This document shows positions 7,230 to 16,290 of a stretch of DNA of 18,257 nt, one piece after another. The DNA lies in assembly GCA_946892075.1 (NCBI GenBank), contig CAMPNZ010000030.1, positions 1-18,257 on the forward strand, in the 5' to 3' direction. The position numbers and the translations under genes were made by a program. This stretch comes from an uncultured Coriobacteriales bacterium (GTDB lineage: Bacteria; Actinomycetota; Coriobacteriia; Coriobacteriales; Eggerthellaceae). Each line of letters begins with the position of its first letter. Position 1 is the first letter of the stretch. The notes beneath the pieces were generated by a model, which was not told the origin of the DNA, did not search any database, and saw only the letters and a list, made by a program, of their open reading frames with translations.

Positions 7230-9245
7230 TTAAGCCTCCTTGAGATAGGGCTCAATACCAAGGCGCTTGAGCTCGGAGTCGGGTAGTTCAGCGTAGTAGT
7301 GGTCGGTTCCTTTAATGCGTTTGAGCATCGGCGGAATAGGGGATACTTTATCGGGATGGCTTGAGCGCGGTGTAAAGCGGTCGCCTTCGGGGAAGTCTTT
7401 CGGCGATGGCACGCTGCCAGGCACTTGATGCAGGCGCTGACCTCCTGCTTCAATCGAGAGAACCGATCCAAGCAAACCGCGCGTGTATTCGTGAATCGGG
7501 TTGCACAAAATTTCGTGCACGGGGCCTTGTTCAACAACCTGACCTGCATACATAACGGTAATGGAGTTTGCAACTTCCGCCACCAGCGCTAAATCGTGGC
7601 TTACGAACACCATCGCAAAACCAAGTTCCTTTTGCAGCTTGTTCAGCAAGTCGATAACTTGCTTTTGAACCGTAACATCAAGAGCGGTTGTCGGCTCGTC
7701 AGCAATGATAACTTTCGGGTCGCGCGTGAGTGCCATAGCAATAAGAACGCGTTGGCGCTGACCACCGGAAAGCTCGTGCGGATACGAGTCAAGCGTGCGT
7801 TTGGGGTCAAGTCCTACCAGTTCAAGCAGCTCTTCGGCACTGCGCGTTCCGCCGCGTTTGGTAAGCTGCTTCATCTGCGAGCGAATAAGCATCGAGGGGT
7901 TCAGCGAGGAAAGTGCATCTTGATAAATCATGGCAATTTCGCGGCCACGCAGCTGATTGTAGTGCGTGTTGTCAAGCCCGATAAGATTTTGCCCGTTATA
8001 CATAATTTCGCCTGTTATTTCGGCGCGCGGGTCAAGCAAGCCCATAATCGTCAGCGACGTAATCGATTTTCCGCAGCCCGACTCACCCACAAGACCCATC
8101 GTTTGGCGCGGGCGCACCACAAAGCTTACGTGGTCAACCACATTAACAGCTCCATGTCGTGGGAAGCGGATGCACAAGTCTTTCACTTCCAGAACAGGCG
8201 GAACGTCAGTGCGCGCTGGGAAGCGATCGTGGCGAATGTTCTCCATTTCACGCAGTGCTGCCAGGCGCTTTTCAAGCATTTCTTCTTGCGCTTTATACGC
8301 AAGGCGCGGATCAGCAACAAGCTTGTCGGCTTCACGCTTCGTAGAAAGATTATCTTCACGTGGTGAAATGTCCGCTTTTGGCGCTGCTGCCATCGCGTCA
8401 GTCATACCTTCCGACAAGATGTTCAAGCACAGAACGGTAATCATGATAGCAAGACCAGGGTACAGCGCTTGCCACCAGCGGCCCGACAGCACGCCGCCGC
8501 GCGCGTCAGCCAGAATGTTACCCCAGGTAGGAGTAGGTTCAGGAATGCCCGCGCTGATGAATGAAAGCGATGCTTCAAACACGATAGCGTCTGCTACCAG
8601 CACAATGGTAAATACTACGATAGGGGCAATGCAGTTGCGCACCACGTGTTTCATGAGGATATGCGGTGCACGAGCTCCCGATACCACAACGGCGCGCACG
8701 TAATCTTGGTTGTATTCGCTCATCACGTTCGCGCGCACAATACGCGCAATCTGCGGAATATACAAAAATCCGATAGCAAAAATAAGCGATGGCACGCTGG
8801 TGCCGAACACAATAACGAAGGTTGCAGCAAGGGCAATGCCAGGAAACGACATAATCACATCAAGGATGCGCATGATAATTTCAGAAATCCATTTGCGTGA
8901 AACAGCCGCAAACGCGCCAATAATTGAGCCTGCTATAAAGGCAAAAACGGTTGCACCAAGGCCGATAGTAAGCGAATAGCGCGCGCCGTACATCATGCGC
9001 GAGAGCACGTCGCGGCCTTTATCGTCGGTACCAAACAGATACGACGAATTAGGCGCCATGCGCGCGTCAAAAATTTGCAAGGGGTCGTAGGGTGCAAGCA
9101 CCGATGCAAACACCGCAATCAGTACTACTACCAGCAGCACAATAAGAGAAATGCGCGAACCGAGCGACATAGCACGCCAGCGACGAAAGCGCACATGCCC
9201 TGCTTGCGATTCAAATTTTCGAGTAAGGTTTTCGCGAAGTGCCAC
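7230..9245 (-). CDS. Fused peptide-type ABC permease and ATPase (DppC-DppD fusion)
   Basis: One 671-residue polypeptide combines two subunits normally made separately. Residues 1 to about 285 form a DppC-type permease: a hydrophobic segment at about 32-50, the FGTDDKGRDVLSR motif near 71-83 and the cytoplasmic coupling loop near 185-208. A charged, probably helical linker follows (about 288-348). Residues about 350-600 form a DppD-type ATPase with Walker A GESGCGKS (387-394), Q-loop YQD (441-443), LSGGQRQR (492-499), IIADEPTTALD (513-523) and SHD (549-551). The C-terminal Opp/Dpp extension is present but lacks the cysteines often seen there (GDRFTPRSS). The start is GTG at 9245 with TAGGAG about 9 nt upstream; only 2 nt separate it from the DppB stop. 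Such permease/ATPase fusions are known in actinobacteria, so this is not a sequencing merger: the frame is continuous. Confidence 0.95.
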   Translation of the reverse strand: MALRENLTRKFESQAGHVRFRRWRAMSLGSRISLIVLLVVVLIAVFASVLAPYDPLQIFDARMAPNSSYLFGTDDKGRDVLSRMMYGARYSLTIGLGATVFAFIAGSIIGAFAAVSRKWISEIIMRILDVIMSFPGIALAATFVIVFGTSVPSLIFAIGFLYIPQIARIVRANVMSEYNQDYVRAVVVSGARAPHILMKHVVRNCIAPIVVFTIVLVADAIVFEASLSFISAGIPEPTPTWGNILADARGGVLSGRWWQALYPGLAIMITVLCLNILSEGMTDAMAAAPKADISPREDNLSTKREADKLVADPRLAYKAQEEMLEKRLAALREMENIRHDRFPARTDVPPVLEVKDLCIRFPRHGAVNVVDHVSFVVRPRQTMGLVGESGCGKSITSLTIMGLLDPRAEITGEIMYNGQNLIGLDNTHYNQLRGREIAMIYQDALSSLNPSMLIRSQMKQLTKRGGTRSAEELLELVGLDPKRTLDSYPHELSGGQRQRVLIAMALTRDPKVIIADEPTTALDVTVQKQVIDLLNKLQKELGFAMVFVSHDLALVAEVANSITVMYAGQVVEQGPVHEILCNPIHEYTRGLLGSVLSIEAGGQRLHQVPGSVPSPKDFPEGDRFTPRSSHPDKVSPIPPMLKRIKGTDHYYAELPDSELKRLGIEPYLKEA

Positions 9246-9247
9246 GG

Positions 9248-10204
9248 TTACACACTCCTAATTCGTGGATCGATAAGGATATACAGCATATCCACAATAA
9301 TGTTGATGATGATAAACGTAACAGCAACAACCAGTACAACGCCTTGCACAAGCATCACGTAGTTCGATTGAATGCCCGATACGATGGCCATTCCCATGCC
9401 TGGTAAATTAAAGATTACTTCGATAACAACAGCGCCACCAATAAGGTAGCCAATGCGCATTCCCAAAACTGTTACTGGCGTAATAAGCGCGTTGCGCAGC
9501 ACATTGCGCGCAATAACAACGCGTTTCGGGATGCCGGCGCCCAGTGCCGTACGCACGTAGTCTTTGTCGAGTTCTTCAACCATTGACGTGCGGATAACAC
9601 GAGTTAGCTGACCTGCAAGGGGAACACCCAGCGCAAACGAGGGCAGCGCCATGCGCGCAAGCCATGCTGCTGGGTTGTGATCGAAGGGGATAAGGCGCCC
9701 TGATGCTGGCAAAATTCCCAAGTTGCTTGAGAACAGCAATATCAACAGTACTGCCAACCAAAAGGAAGGCGTTGCAATACATGCAATCGAGAAGATACGT
9801 ATAATTTGATCGGGCCATTTGTCGCGATGAAGCGCCGAAATAACACCTAGCACAACCGCTATCACAACCGCAATGATAAGCCCTGCGAACGTAAGCTGTA
9901 ATGTTACGGGTAAAGCGCTTGCAATACGTGCCGATACCGGTGCGTTGTTGGCACCATACGTTCCTAAATCGCCATGTGCAAGCCCTGCCATAAATCGCCC
10001 GTATTGCACAACAACAGGGTCGTTCAACCCGTGTTCCACACGATATTGTTGCACTTGCGCTTCCGATGCGTTTTCTCCAAGAACAGAATAAGCCTGGTCA
10101 ATGGGGGAAAGCGACATAAGGAAGAATACGAGGATCGTGACTCCTATGATCATGATAGGCAATGCGATAAGGCGTCGCCCAATAAGACGCAATAGGGTGT
10201 TCAC
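9248..10204 (-). CDS. Peptide/nickel-type ABC transporter permease, DppB type
   Basis: This is the first membrane subunit of the importer and pairs with the DppC half of the next gene. The 318-residue protein has an N-terminal membrane segment (about 12-31), the family's extracytoplasmic stretch with GLNDP near 59-63 and GDLG near 78-81, the coupling loop DYVRTALGAGIPKRVV (about 215-230) and EVIFNLPGMG near 262-271. I chose the GTG at 10204, which follows AAAGGGGAG by about 6 nt and gives the conserved Leu-Leu-Arg-Leu-Ile-Gly-Arg-Arg start; the open frame extends 12 codons further without family-like sequence. It is separated from the binding-protein gene by 217 bp that contain a strong terminator, so it may also have its own promoter. 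The stop is TAA. Confidence 0.95.
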   Translation of the reverse strand: MNTLLRLIGRRLIALPIMIIGVTILVFFLMSLSPIDQAYSVLGENASEAQVQQYRVEHGLNDPVVVQYGRFMAGLAHGDLGTYGANNAPVSARIASALPVTLQLTFAGLIIAVVIAVVLGVISALHRDKWPDQIIRIFSIACIATPSFWLAVLLILLFSSNLGILPASGRLIPFDHNPAAWLARMALPSFALGVPLAGQLTRVIRTSMVEELDKDYVRTALGAGIPKRVVIARNVLRNALITPVTVLGMRIGYLIGGAVVIEVIFNLPGMGMAIVSGIQSNYVMLVQGVVLVVAVTFIIINIIVDMLYILIDPRIRSV

Positions 10205-10299
10205 GTTATCTCCCCTTTCAGTTCGAGTTGTCTGTGTCACTATAAGGTGGTGGCGCCCGCGCGCTTATGGGTGCGCACAGTTTTTGAATAAGACCAACC

Positions 10300-10316
10300 T
10301 TCGTTATTTTAACGAA
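10300..10316. promoter_or_regulatory. 17-bp palindrome upstream of the DppB-type gene
   Basis: TTCGTTA-TTT-TAACGAA has perfect 7-bp arms and lies about 95 bp upstream of the DppB-type GTG. It sits between the binding-protein terminator and the permease genes and could be an operator for a second promoter. A short A-run follows on the plus strand, and no T-run suited to termination is present on the minus strand. Confidence 0.3.
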
Positions 10317-10340
10317 AAAATGAAGAAAGTGTTACTGCAA

Positions 10341-10378
10341 AACAAAAACAGAAGACAAGCATATGCCTGTCTTCTGTT
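10341..10378 (-). terminator. Intrinsic terminator after the peptide-binding-protein gene
   Basis: On the minus strand an 11-bp perfect stem (AACAGAAGACA/TGTCTTCTGTT, arms 10347-10357 and 10368-10378, loop 10) runs directly into TTTGTTTTG. It lies 44 nt beyond the binding-protein stop. It probably reduces but need not abolish read-through into the permease/ATPase genes, a common way to make more binding protein than membrane subunits. Confidence 0.85.
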
Positions 10379-10421
10379 GCTTACGATGTCGTAGCGAGTA
10401 AGAAGCTACGTATGTTTCAAA

Positions 10422-12017
10422 CTATGCCTCAAGCGGTTTTGCGCCCAAGAACACCAAGCCAGTTGTTGCAATAGGAGCAAAGTCTTTGATCATAGTAGGC
10501 TGGAAGCCCGTTGCAAGCTTGCGGTGGAACAGCGGATACAGCGGAACTTCGCTTGCGATAAGGTCGAAGCACTGGTTCCAAATTTTCTGCTGTTCGTCTG
10601 ATTTTGCCTCACGCGCTTTCTGCATAAGATCTTGCAGCTCTTTGAACTTGCTGTTTGGAGCTTTTGCCCAGCACGTACGGCCTTTTGTCCATACGTTGTC
10701 GCCATACCACCATGTCATAAGCAGGTCGGGGTCGTTACCAAAGCAGGTAGGATCGCCCGGCGTTAGACATACATCGTAGTTCAGCACTTTCTCGGAAGGC
10801 GCAAGCGCGCTCCAGTCGATTTTCTGCTCGTCGATGGTGCACTTCAAGCCCACAGCATCAAGGTCGTTTTTGATTTGCGCTGCTAAGCCTTTTACCCAGT
10901 TGTTGTTGGTAAGCAGCTTAAAGGCAGTGCCCGTAGCACCAGCTTCTTCAAGCAATTTCTTCGCTTTAGCAGGGTCGTAGGTGTATTGCGTAGCTGCAGC
11001 ATGATAATTTTTGTGATTCTTCGGCAAAAAGCCTGTTACAGCTGTTGCGTTGCCTGTCATTTGGTTCTTGATAAGCTTGTCAACATTTACAGCATAGAAA
11101 AATGCTTGACGAACGCGCACGTCATCAAAGGGCTTTTTCAGCGTGTTGAACATAAAGAATGGCTGGTTGAAGCCCTGAACGTACTCAACAGTTGCGCCCG
11201 CAGCTTTCAGCTGGCTTGCGTTTGCATCGGGAACATTTTCCATAACTTGTACGGATGCCTCTTGCAGTGCCGTAGTACGCGACGTTTCGTCGAGCAACAC
11301 ATTCCATTCCATTGACTTAGCGCCAGCAGGGAATTCACCGGTGTATTTGTCGTTTGGCTCAAATACCAGCGTACCGCCGTCGTTGCCGTTAACAGCCTTG
11401 TATTTCCAAGGACCCGAGCCGATAGGCATTTTCTTCAGTTGATCGTCGGTAAGCGCAGCGGGGAAAATTTTCACAACGCTCAAGCGCGCTTTCAGCAGGT
11501 CGCCAAAAGGATATTTCAGCTTGAAGGAAATGGTTTTGTCATCTTTAGCAGCCACTTTGTCGATGAATGACAAGAATGCACCATAGGTTGCATTCTTAAT
11601 ATTTTTCTCGAACGCGTTTACAACATCGCTTGCTTTAACGGCATTGCCATCCGAGAATACTGCACCTTCGCGCAGGCTAACTTCGTATTCTTTATCGGAG
11701 ATTTTTTTGGGCTCACCTGCAGCAAGCGCGTTGTATGTTTTGTACGTGTGCAAGTCAAGATCGTAAAGACCTTCAAACACATGCCACGTTGCAGCAAGCA
11801 TCAGCGCCGAGCTGTTGCCGATAGGATTAACGTTTGTGCTGGTGTAGGCGCATGCACCCGTTAATTTTCCACCAACTTTTCCGCCTTTTCCTGCTCCGTC
11901 AGCACCTGTCGATTTAGAACCGCATCCGCTTAGGCTTAAGCCTGCAACTGATAGCGCAGCAGCACTCCCGGCCATAAACGCACGACGTGAAAGTGATGCG
12001 TTTTCGTGCTTTTGCAT
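10422..12017 (-). CDS. Peptide/nickel-type ABC transporter substrate-binding lipoprotein (family 5, Tat signal)
   Basis: This is the extracytoplasmic ligand-binding component of the Dpp/Opp-type importer. The 531-residue precursor has the twin-arginine motif SRRAFMA at 10-16, a hydrophobic core and the lipobox LSGC with Cys32, so it should be Tat-exported and lipid-anchored. The mature part has family-5 landmarks: LREGAVFSDGNAVKASDV, VRQAFFYAVNVDKL and YDPAKAKKLLEEAG in the usual order. The ATG at 12017 follows a near-perfect AGGAGG at about 7 nt; the open frame extends far upstream but has no comparable start or signal peptide. The stop is TAG, followed by a clear terminator. Peptides are the likeliest ligand, but nickel or other small solutes cannot be excluded from sequence alone. 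Confidence 0.95.
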   Translation of the reverse strand: MQKHENASLSRRAFMAGSAAALSVAGLSLSGCGSKSTGADGAGKGGKVGGKLTGACAYTSTNVNPIGNSSALMLAATWHVFEGLYDLDLHTYKTYNALAAGEPKKISDKEYEVSLREGAVFSDGNAVKASDVVNAFEKNIKNATYGAFLSFIDKVAAKDDKTISFKLKYPFGDLLKARLSVVKIFPAALTDDQLKKMPIGSGPWKYKAVNGNDGGTLVFEPNDKYTGEFPAGAKSMEWNVLLDETSRTTALQEASVQVMENVPDANASQLKAAGATVEYVQGFNQPFFMFNTLKKPFDDVRVRQAFFYAVNVDKLIKNQMTGNATAVTGFLPKNHKNYHAAATQYTYDPAKAKKLLEEAGATGTAFKLLTNNNWVKGLAAQIKNDLDAVGLKCTIDEQKIDWSALAPSEKVLNYDVCLTPGDPTCFGNDPDLLMTWWYGDNVWTKGRTCWAKAPNSKFKELQDLMQKAREAKSDEQQKIWNQCFDLIASEVPLYPLFHRKLATGFQPTMIKDFAPIATTGLVFLGAKPLEA

Positions 12018-12226
12018 AGAAACCTCCTGATAAACTAGGTTGTATGTGAATCTTGCATCGCCGCATGTGCATGCGATACGTGCGCATACACGTGTTGTGC
12101 ACACACCCTTGCACGTAAGCACTGCAAGATAATAACTACTGAAATGGTAGCGGTTTTTGCGCGGCCGTAAGAGAACTCTTGGCGCTTTGGTGCAAAATAA
12201 CGGCGAACGGTTTTGCGCACGCCGTC

Positions 12227-12305
12227 CACGCACCACGCAATCCGCCACCCACGCACCTTGCAATCCGCCACACTGCGTCCACTACTTCAAGCCGCCACCC
12301 ACGCG
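12227..12305. repeat. 22-bp imperfect tandem repeat
   Basis: Units at 12227-12248 and 12250-12271 share CACGCACC, then two variable bases, then GCAATCCGCCAC. A partial third copy (GCCGCCACCCACGC) is at 12291-12304. Confidence 0.65.
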
Positions 12306-12411
12306 TCATCCGCGCTGCATCTTCGCACCGCGCCACAAAGCGCAAAAACCGTCCTCGCGTTCTTCTTCATGAGCAAGCGCGCAACCTGCGAATATGGAAT
12401 TGGTTGAGGAA

Positions 12412-12440
12412 TTGTCACTATTTTGCATCCATGCTGTACA
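12412..12440 (+). promoter_or_regulatory. Candidate nifJ promoter
   Basis: TTGTCA at 12412-12417, a 17-bp spacer ending in TGC, and TGTACA at 12435-12440 resemble a -35 and extended -10 pair. The -10 is a weak match (3 of 6). The 8-bp palindrome CTGTACAG (12434-12441) overlaps it and could be an operator half. Confidence 0.35.
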
Positions 12441-12512
12441 GTATACAGAAGCAAGTTTGCGTTATTCTCAATGTGGGAGAATGAATGCGTCCTTGATAAG
12501 GAAGAGAGAAAT

Positions 12513-15500
12513 ATGTCAAGAACAGCAAGAAAACGTATGACGATGGACGGTAACACAGCGTGCGCTCATGTTGCGTACGCATTAAGCGAGGTTGCAGCCA
12601 TTTACCCCATTACGCCTTCGAGCCCTATGGCCGATTGCGTCGATCAATGGGCTGCTCACGGGCGCAAAAACGTGTTTGGCAGCACCGTTCGCGTGTGCGA
12701 GATGCAATCGGAAGGCGGTGCAGCGGGCGCCTTGCATGGTTCGCTTTCAGCAGGCGCGCTTAGCACGACGTTTACAGCGTCGCAGGGTTTGTTGTTGATG
12801 ATTCCCAATATGTACAAAATTGCAGCCGAGCGCATGCCCAGCGTGTTTCACGTAAGCGCGCGTGCCATTGCAACGCATGCGTTAAACATTTTCGGCGATC
12901 ACTCCGATGTTATGGCGTGTCGCCAAACAGGATTTGCGCTGCTTGCCGAGGGAAATGTGCAAGAAGTGATGGACCTGTCGGCGGTTGCTCATTTGGCAGC
13001 TATCAGCGCGCGCAGTCCGTTTCTGAACTTTTTTGACGGTTTCCGCACGTCACACGAGTTGCAAAAAATTGATGTGTGGGATTACTCCGATTTAGCTGAA
13101 ATGGTTGACACGGCAGCGCTCGATGAATTTCGTGCGCGTGCGTTGAACCCCGAGCACCCGATGACCAGCGGTTCTCACGAAAACGGCGACGTGTTCTTCC
13201 AGCATCGCGAAGCGTGCAATCAGCAATACAGCGCCATTCCGGGCATTGTTCAGCACTACATGAACGCCGTAAACGAGCGTCTGGGCACCGATTATGGCCT
13301 GTTCAACTACTACGGACACCCCGAAGCAACCCGCGTTATTGTTGCGATGGGTTCGTTTTGCAATGTGATTGAAGAAGTGGTTGATTACTTGAATGCGCAG
13401 GGGGAGCGCGTTGGTTTGGTGAAAGTGCGCTTGTATCGTCCCTTTTCAGTTGAGCATTTTGTGGACGTGTTGCCTCCAAGTGTGGAACGCATTGCCGTTA
13501 TGGATCGCACAAAAGAGCCGGGATCGGCTGGCGAGCCGCTGTATCAAGACGTTGTAACGGCGCTGTTTGAATCGCAGCGTTTTGTGAAGCATGTTATTGG
13601 CGGACGTTACGGCCTGGGATCGAAAGATACGCCGCCTTCATCGGCGTTTGCTATTTTTGAGGAACTGAACCAAAGCCATCCGCGCCGCGAATTTACGGTT
13701 GGCATTGTGGATGACGTAACGCATCTGTCGCTTCCCGAAAAACCTTCGCCCAACACTGCTGCAAAAAACACCTTTGAGTGCAAGTTTTGGGGTTTGGGCG
13801 GCGATGGTACAGTTGGAGCGAACAAAAACTCCATCAAGATTATTGGCGACAACACTTCTAAATATGTACAAGCGTATTTTCAGTACGACTCCAAAAAAAC
13901 AGGCGGCATTACTATCAGCCATTTGCGGTGCAGCGATACGCCTATCAAAAGCAGCTACTACGTGAACAAGGCCGATTTTATTGCGTGCCATAACCCGTCG
14001 TATATTGCAAAAGGCCTGCGTATTGTGCAAGATTTGAAGCCCGGCGGCATTTTTTTGGTGAACGCGCGCTACACGCCTCAAGAGCTGAAAGACAATCTTG
14101 ACGTGTACTCGAAACGCTACATCGTTGAGCATCATATTCATGTGTACCTTATTAATGCTATTGATATCGCCGAACGCATTGGCATGGGAAAGCGTACGAA
14201 CACCATTTTGCAAGCGGCGTTTTTTGCGCTTAGCGGCATTATGCCTCTTGACGACGCTGTGCGCTATATGAAGCAAGCGGCAGAAAAGTCGTATGCGAAA
14301 AAAGGCGCCGATGTTGTGCAGAAAAATTTTGCGGCTATTGATGCCGGTTTAAGCGCTGCACGTGCGGTTCCTATTGACAGCAGCTGGTATCAAGCATCGT
14401 GCGCGCCTGAAGGAGAAGCGATGCGAAAGCTGTCCGCTACCGAGCGCATGGTGCGCGATGTAACGGTTCCCATTGGCCGCATGGAAGGCGATTCTTTGCC
14501 GGTATCAGCCTTTATGGACTTTGCAGACGGCAAGTTTAACGTGGGCGCATCGCAGTACGAAAAGCGGGGCGTTGCTGCTTTTGTTCCTCATTGGGATACC
14601 AGCAAATGCATCCAGTGTAATTCGTGTGCGTATGCGTGCCCTCATGCGTGCGTGCGTCCCTTTGCCTTGAACGACGCCGAAAAGGAAAATGCGCCGCTTG
14701 ACCTTGAGCTTCTTCCCATAAAATCGGGGAAGGGAAAGGGTGTGTACGACTATACGCTGGCCATTTCGCCGCTTGATTGCATGGGTTGCGGCGTGTGCGT
14801 GGATGTGTGCCCCACGCAAGCGCTTACCATGGTGCCAACCGAGCAGGAAATGGCTGGTCAGGACGAGTACGACTACTGTGTTCAGAACGTGTCGCAAAAG
14901 GATGAACTGGTGGGCGCAAGCGTTAAGGACAGCCAGTTTAGCAAGCCGCTTTTGGAGTATTCGGGCGCGTGCGCTGGGTGTGCGCAAACATCGTATGCAC
15001 GTCTTATTACGCAGCTTTTTGGCGATAAAATGTTCATTGCAAACTCAACGGGCTGTTCGTCGATATGGGGAAACCCCGCTGCTACCACGCCGTTTACGGT
15101 TGATGAGAACAATCGCGGGCCTGCGTGGTCGAATTCGCTGTTTGAAGATAATGCCGAGTATGGCTACGGCATGAAGCTTGGGCATGACGCCTTGCGTGCG
15201 CGCGTGATTGATGCCGTGCATGTGCTTCTTACCTGCGAAGATGCGCCCGAGCATGTGCGTGCGCTTGCGCAGGAGTTCTATGAGGCGCGCGATGATGAAT
15301 CGCTTGGTACAACGCGTGCGCGTGCGTTGATTGATGCGCTTGAGAAAAGTGCGGAACAGGCTGCGGAGCAGCAGGGCGCTGGAGTGCGTGCGGGCGCGGC
15401 GCAGCAGCAGGGCGCGGCGGAACAGGCAGGCGCGGAAACGCATCCTGAACAGGCAGAACAGCAACACGTGGAAGCGCTTTCGTGCACGGCGGCACGTTCC

Positions 15501-16205
15501 TTTAGTGACGTGCGTCGCTACATTCTTGATAATAAATCGTATATTACCAAAAAGTCGGTTTGGATTTTTGGCGGTGATGGCTGGGCATACGACATTGGTT
15601 TTGGTGGCCTCGATCACGTGCTTGCGCAAGGCGAAGACATCAACGTTTTTGTGTTTGACACGGAAGTATATTCAAATACGGGAGGTCAGTCGTCGAAAGC
15701 GTCAAACATTGGCCAAGTTGCGCAGTTTGCTGCTGCCGGTAAAGAGATCAAAAAGAAAAGTCTTGCGGAAATTTTCATGAGCTATGGCTACATTTATGTT
15801 GCACAGGTTGCTATGGGCGCAAAGCCTGCTCAAACGATAAAAGCAATTACGGAAGCCGAACAATACAAGGGCCCGTCGCTGATTATTGCGTATTCGCCGT
15901 GCGAAATGCATGCCATTAAGGGCGGTATGAGCATGTGCCATGCGGAAATGAAGCGCGCTGTTGAGTGCGGATATTGGAACTTGTTTAGGTTTAATCCGGC
16001 GGCACCTGCTGGCAAAAAGTTCACACTTGACTGCAAAGCGCCTGGTGATGGCTACAAAGACTTCCTGATGAACGAAGCGCGCTACAGCAGGTTGACGCGC
16101 GAATTCCCTCAGCGCGCAGAGGAGCTTTTCGACAGCAGCGAACAAGCGGCTCGCGAGCGCTGGGAGCATCTGGAACGCCTCAAGGTGCTGTACAGCCAGA
16201 TGTAG
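12513..16205 (+). CDS. nifJ: Pyruvate:ferredoxin (flavodoxin) oxidoreductase, single-chain
   Basis: This cytoplasmic homodimeric enzyme oxidises pyruvate with CoA to acetyl-CoA, CO2 and reduced ferredoxin using TPP and three [4Fe-4S] clusters. In the 1230-residue protein I see the domain I motif YPITPSSPMAD, HVSARAIATHALNIFGDHSD, two ferredoxin clusters (Cys699/702/705/709 and Cys756/759/762/766), the proximal-cluster cysteines Cys820, Cys823, Cys848 and Cys1130, and the TPP site GGDGWAYDIGFGGLDHV with DTEVYSNTGGQ. The ATG at 12513 has GGAAGAG about 8 nt upstream; the frame extends 30 codons further without a ribosome binding site. Cys848 to Cys1130 is 282 residues, about 50 more than the 231 I recall for the Desulfovibrio africanus enzyme; the excess is an Ala/Gln/Glu/Gly-rich insert at about 947-986. 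The protein ends without the C-terminal extension of that enzyme. The stop is TAG. Electron acceptor is inferred. Confidence 0.97.
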   Translation: MSRTARKRMTMDGNTACAHVAYALSEVAAIYPITPSSPMADCVDQWAAHGRKNVFGSTVRVCEMQSEGGAAGALHGSLSAGALSTTFTASQGLLLMIPNMYKIAAERMPSVFHVSARAIATHALNIFGDHSDVMACRQTGFALLAEGNVQEVMDLSAVAHLAAISARSPFLNFFDGFRTSHELQKIDVWDYSDLAEMVDTAALDEFRARALNPEHPMTSGSHENGDVFFQHREACNQQYSAIPGIVQHYMNAVNERLGTDYGLFNYYGHPEATRVIVAMGSFCNVIEEVVDYLNAQGERVGLVKVRLYRPFSVEHFVDVLPPSVERIAVMDRTKEPGSAGEPLYQDVVTALFESQRFVKHVIGGRYGLGSKDTPPSSAFAIFEELNQSHPRREFTVGIVDDVTHLSLPEKPSPNTAAKNTFECKFWGLGGDGTVGANKNSIKIIGDNTSKYVQAYFQYDSKKTGGITISHLRCSDTPIKSSYYVNKADFIACHNPSYIAKGLRIVQDLKPGGIFLVNARYTPQELKDNLDVYSKRYIVEHHIHVYLINAIDIAERIGMGKRTNTILQAAFFALSGIMPLDDAVRYMKQAAEKSYAKKGADVVQKNFAAIDAGLSAARAVPIDSSWYQASCAPEGEAMRKLSATERMVRDVTVPIGRMEGDSLPVSAFMDFADGKFNVGASQYEKRGVAAFVPHWDTSKCIQCNSCAYACPHACVRPFALNDAEKENAPLDLELLPIKSGKGKGVYDYTLAISPLDCMGCGVCVDVCPTQALTMVPTEQEMAGQDEYDYCVQNVSQKDELVGASVKDSQFSKPLLEYSGACAGCAQTSYARLITQLFGDKMFIANSTGCSSIWGNPAATTPFTVDENNRGPAWSNSLFEDNAEYGYGMKLGHDALRARVIDAVHVLLTCEDAPEHVRALAQEFYEARDDESLGTTRARALIDALEKSAEQAAEQQGAGVRAGAAQQQGAAEQAGAETHPEQAEQQHVEALSCTAARSFSDVRRYILDNKSYITKKSVWIFGGDGWAYDIGFGGLDHVLAQGEDINVFVFDTEVYSNTGGQSSKASNIGQVAQFAAAGKEIKKKSLAEIFMSYGYIYVAQVAMGAKPAQTIKAITEAEQYKGPSLIIAYSPCEMHAIKGGMSMCHAEMKRAVECGYWNLFRFNPAAPAGKKFTLDCKAPGDGYKDFLMNEARYSRLTREFPQRAEELFDSSEQAARERWEHLERLKVLYSQM

Positions 16206-16290
16206 TGCTGTTTTGTGGGGTGGTGCGGCCGGATTGTGTGAGCAGCTTGTGGAAGTGTGTTCATAATAAGGATGTATCCGCCCCGCGTGC

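Larger units (their letters stand above)
12018..12512. other. Divergent intergenic region between the peptide importer and nifJ (495 bp)
   Basis: The region separates two divergently transcribed units. On the minus strand TATTAT (12129-12134) is a possible -10 box for the binding-protein gene, with no good -35. Arms ATCTTGCA (12050-12057) and TGCAAGAT (12123-12130) form a widely spaced inverted repeat. A 22-bp imperfect tandem repeat occupies 12227-12271. A candidate nifJ promoter is at 12412-12440. I see no gene: open frames here on both strands run through the Pro/His/Cys-rich repeat and lack ribosome binding sites. Confidence 0.6.

Noticed and set aside
7596..8366. Long plus-strand open frame opposite the fused permease-ATPase
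   Set aside because: It lies entirely antisense to clearly conserved coding sequence, has no ribosome binding site and shows no family features.
6400..12017. A novel multi-gene system around the transporters
   Set aside because: Every gene here belongs to a known family arranged in the usual order for an ABC importer; only local features are unusual.
13638..14276. 212-codon minus-strand frame inside nifJ
   Set aside because: It is antisense to conserved nifJ sequence, with a biased composition expected from the complement; it is a shadow frame.
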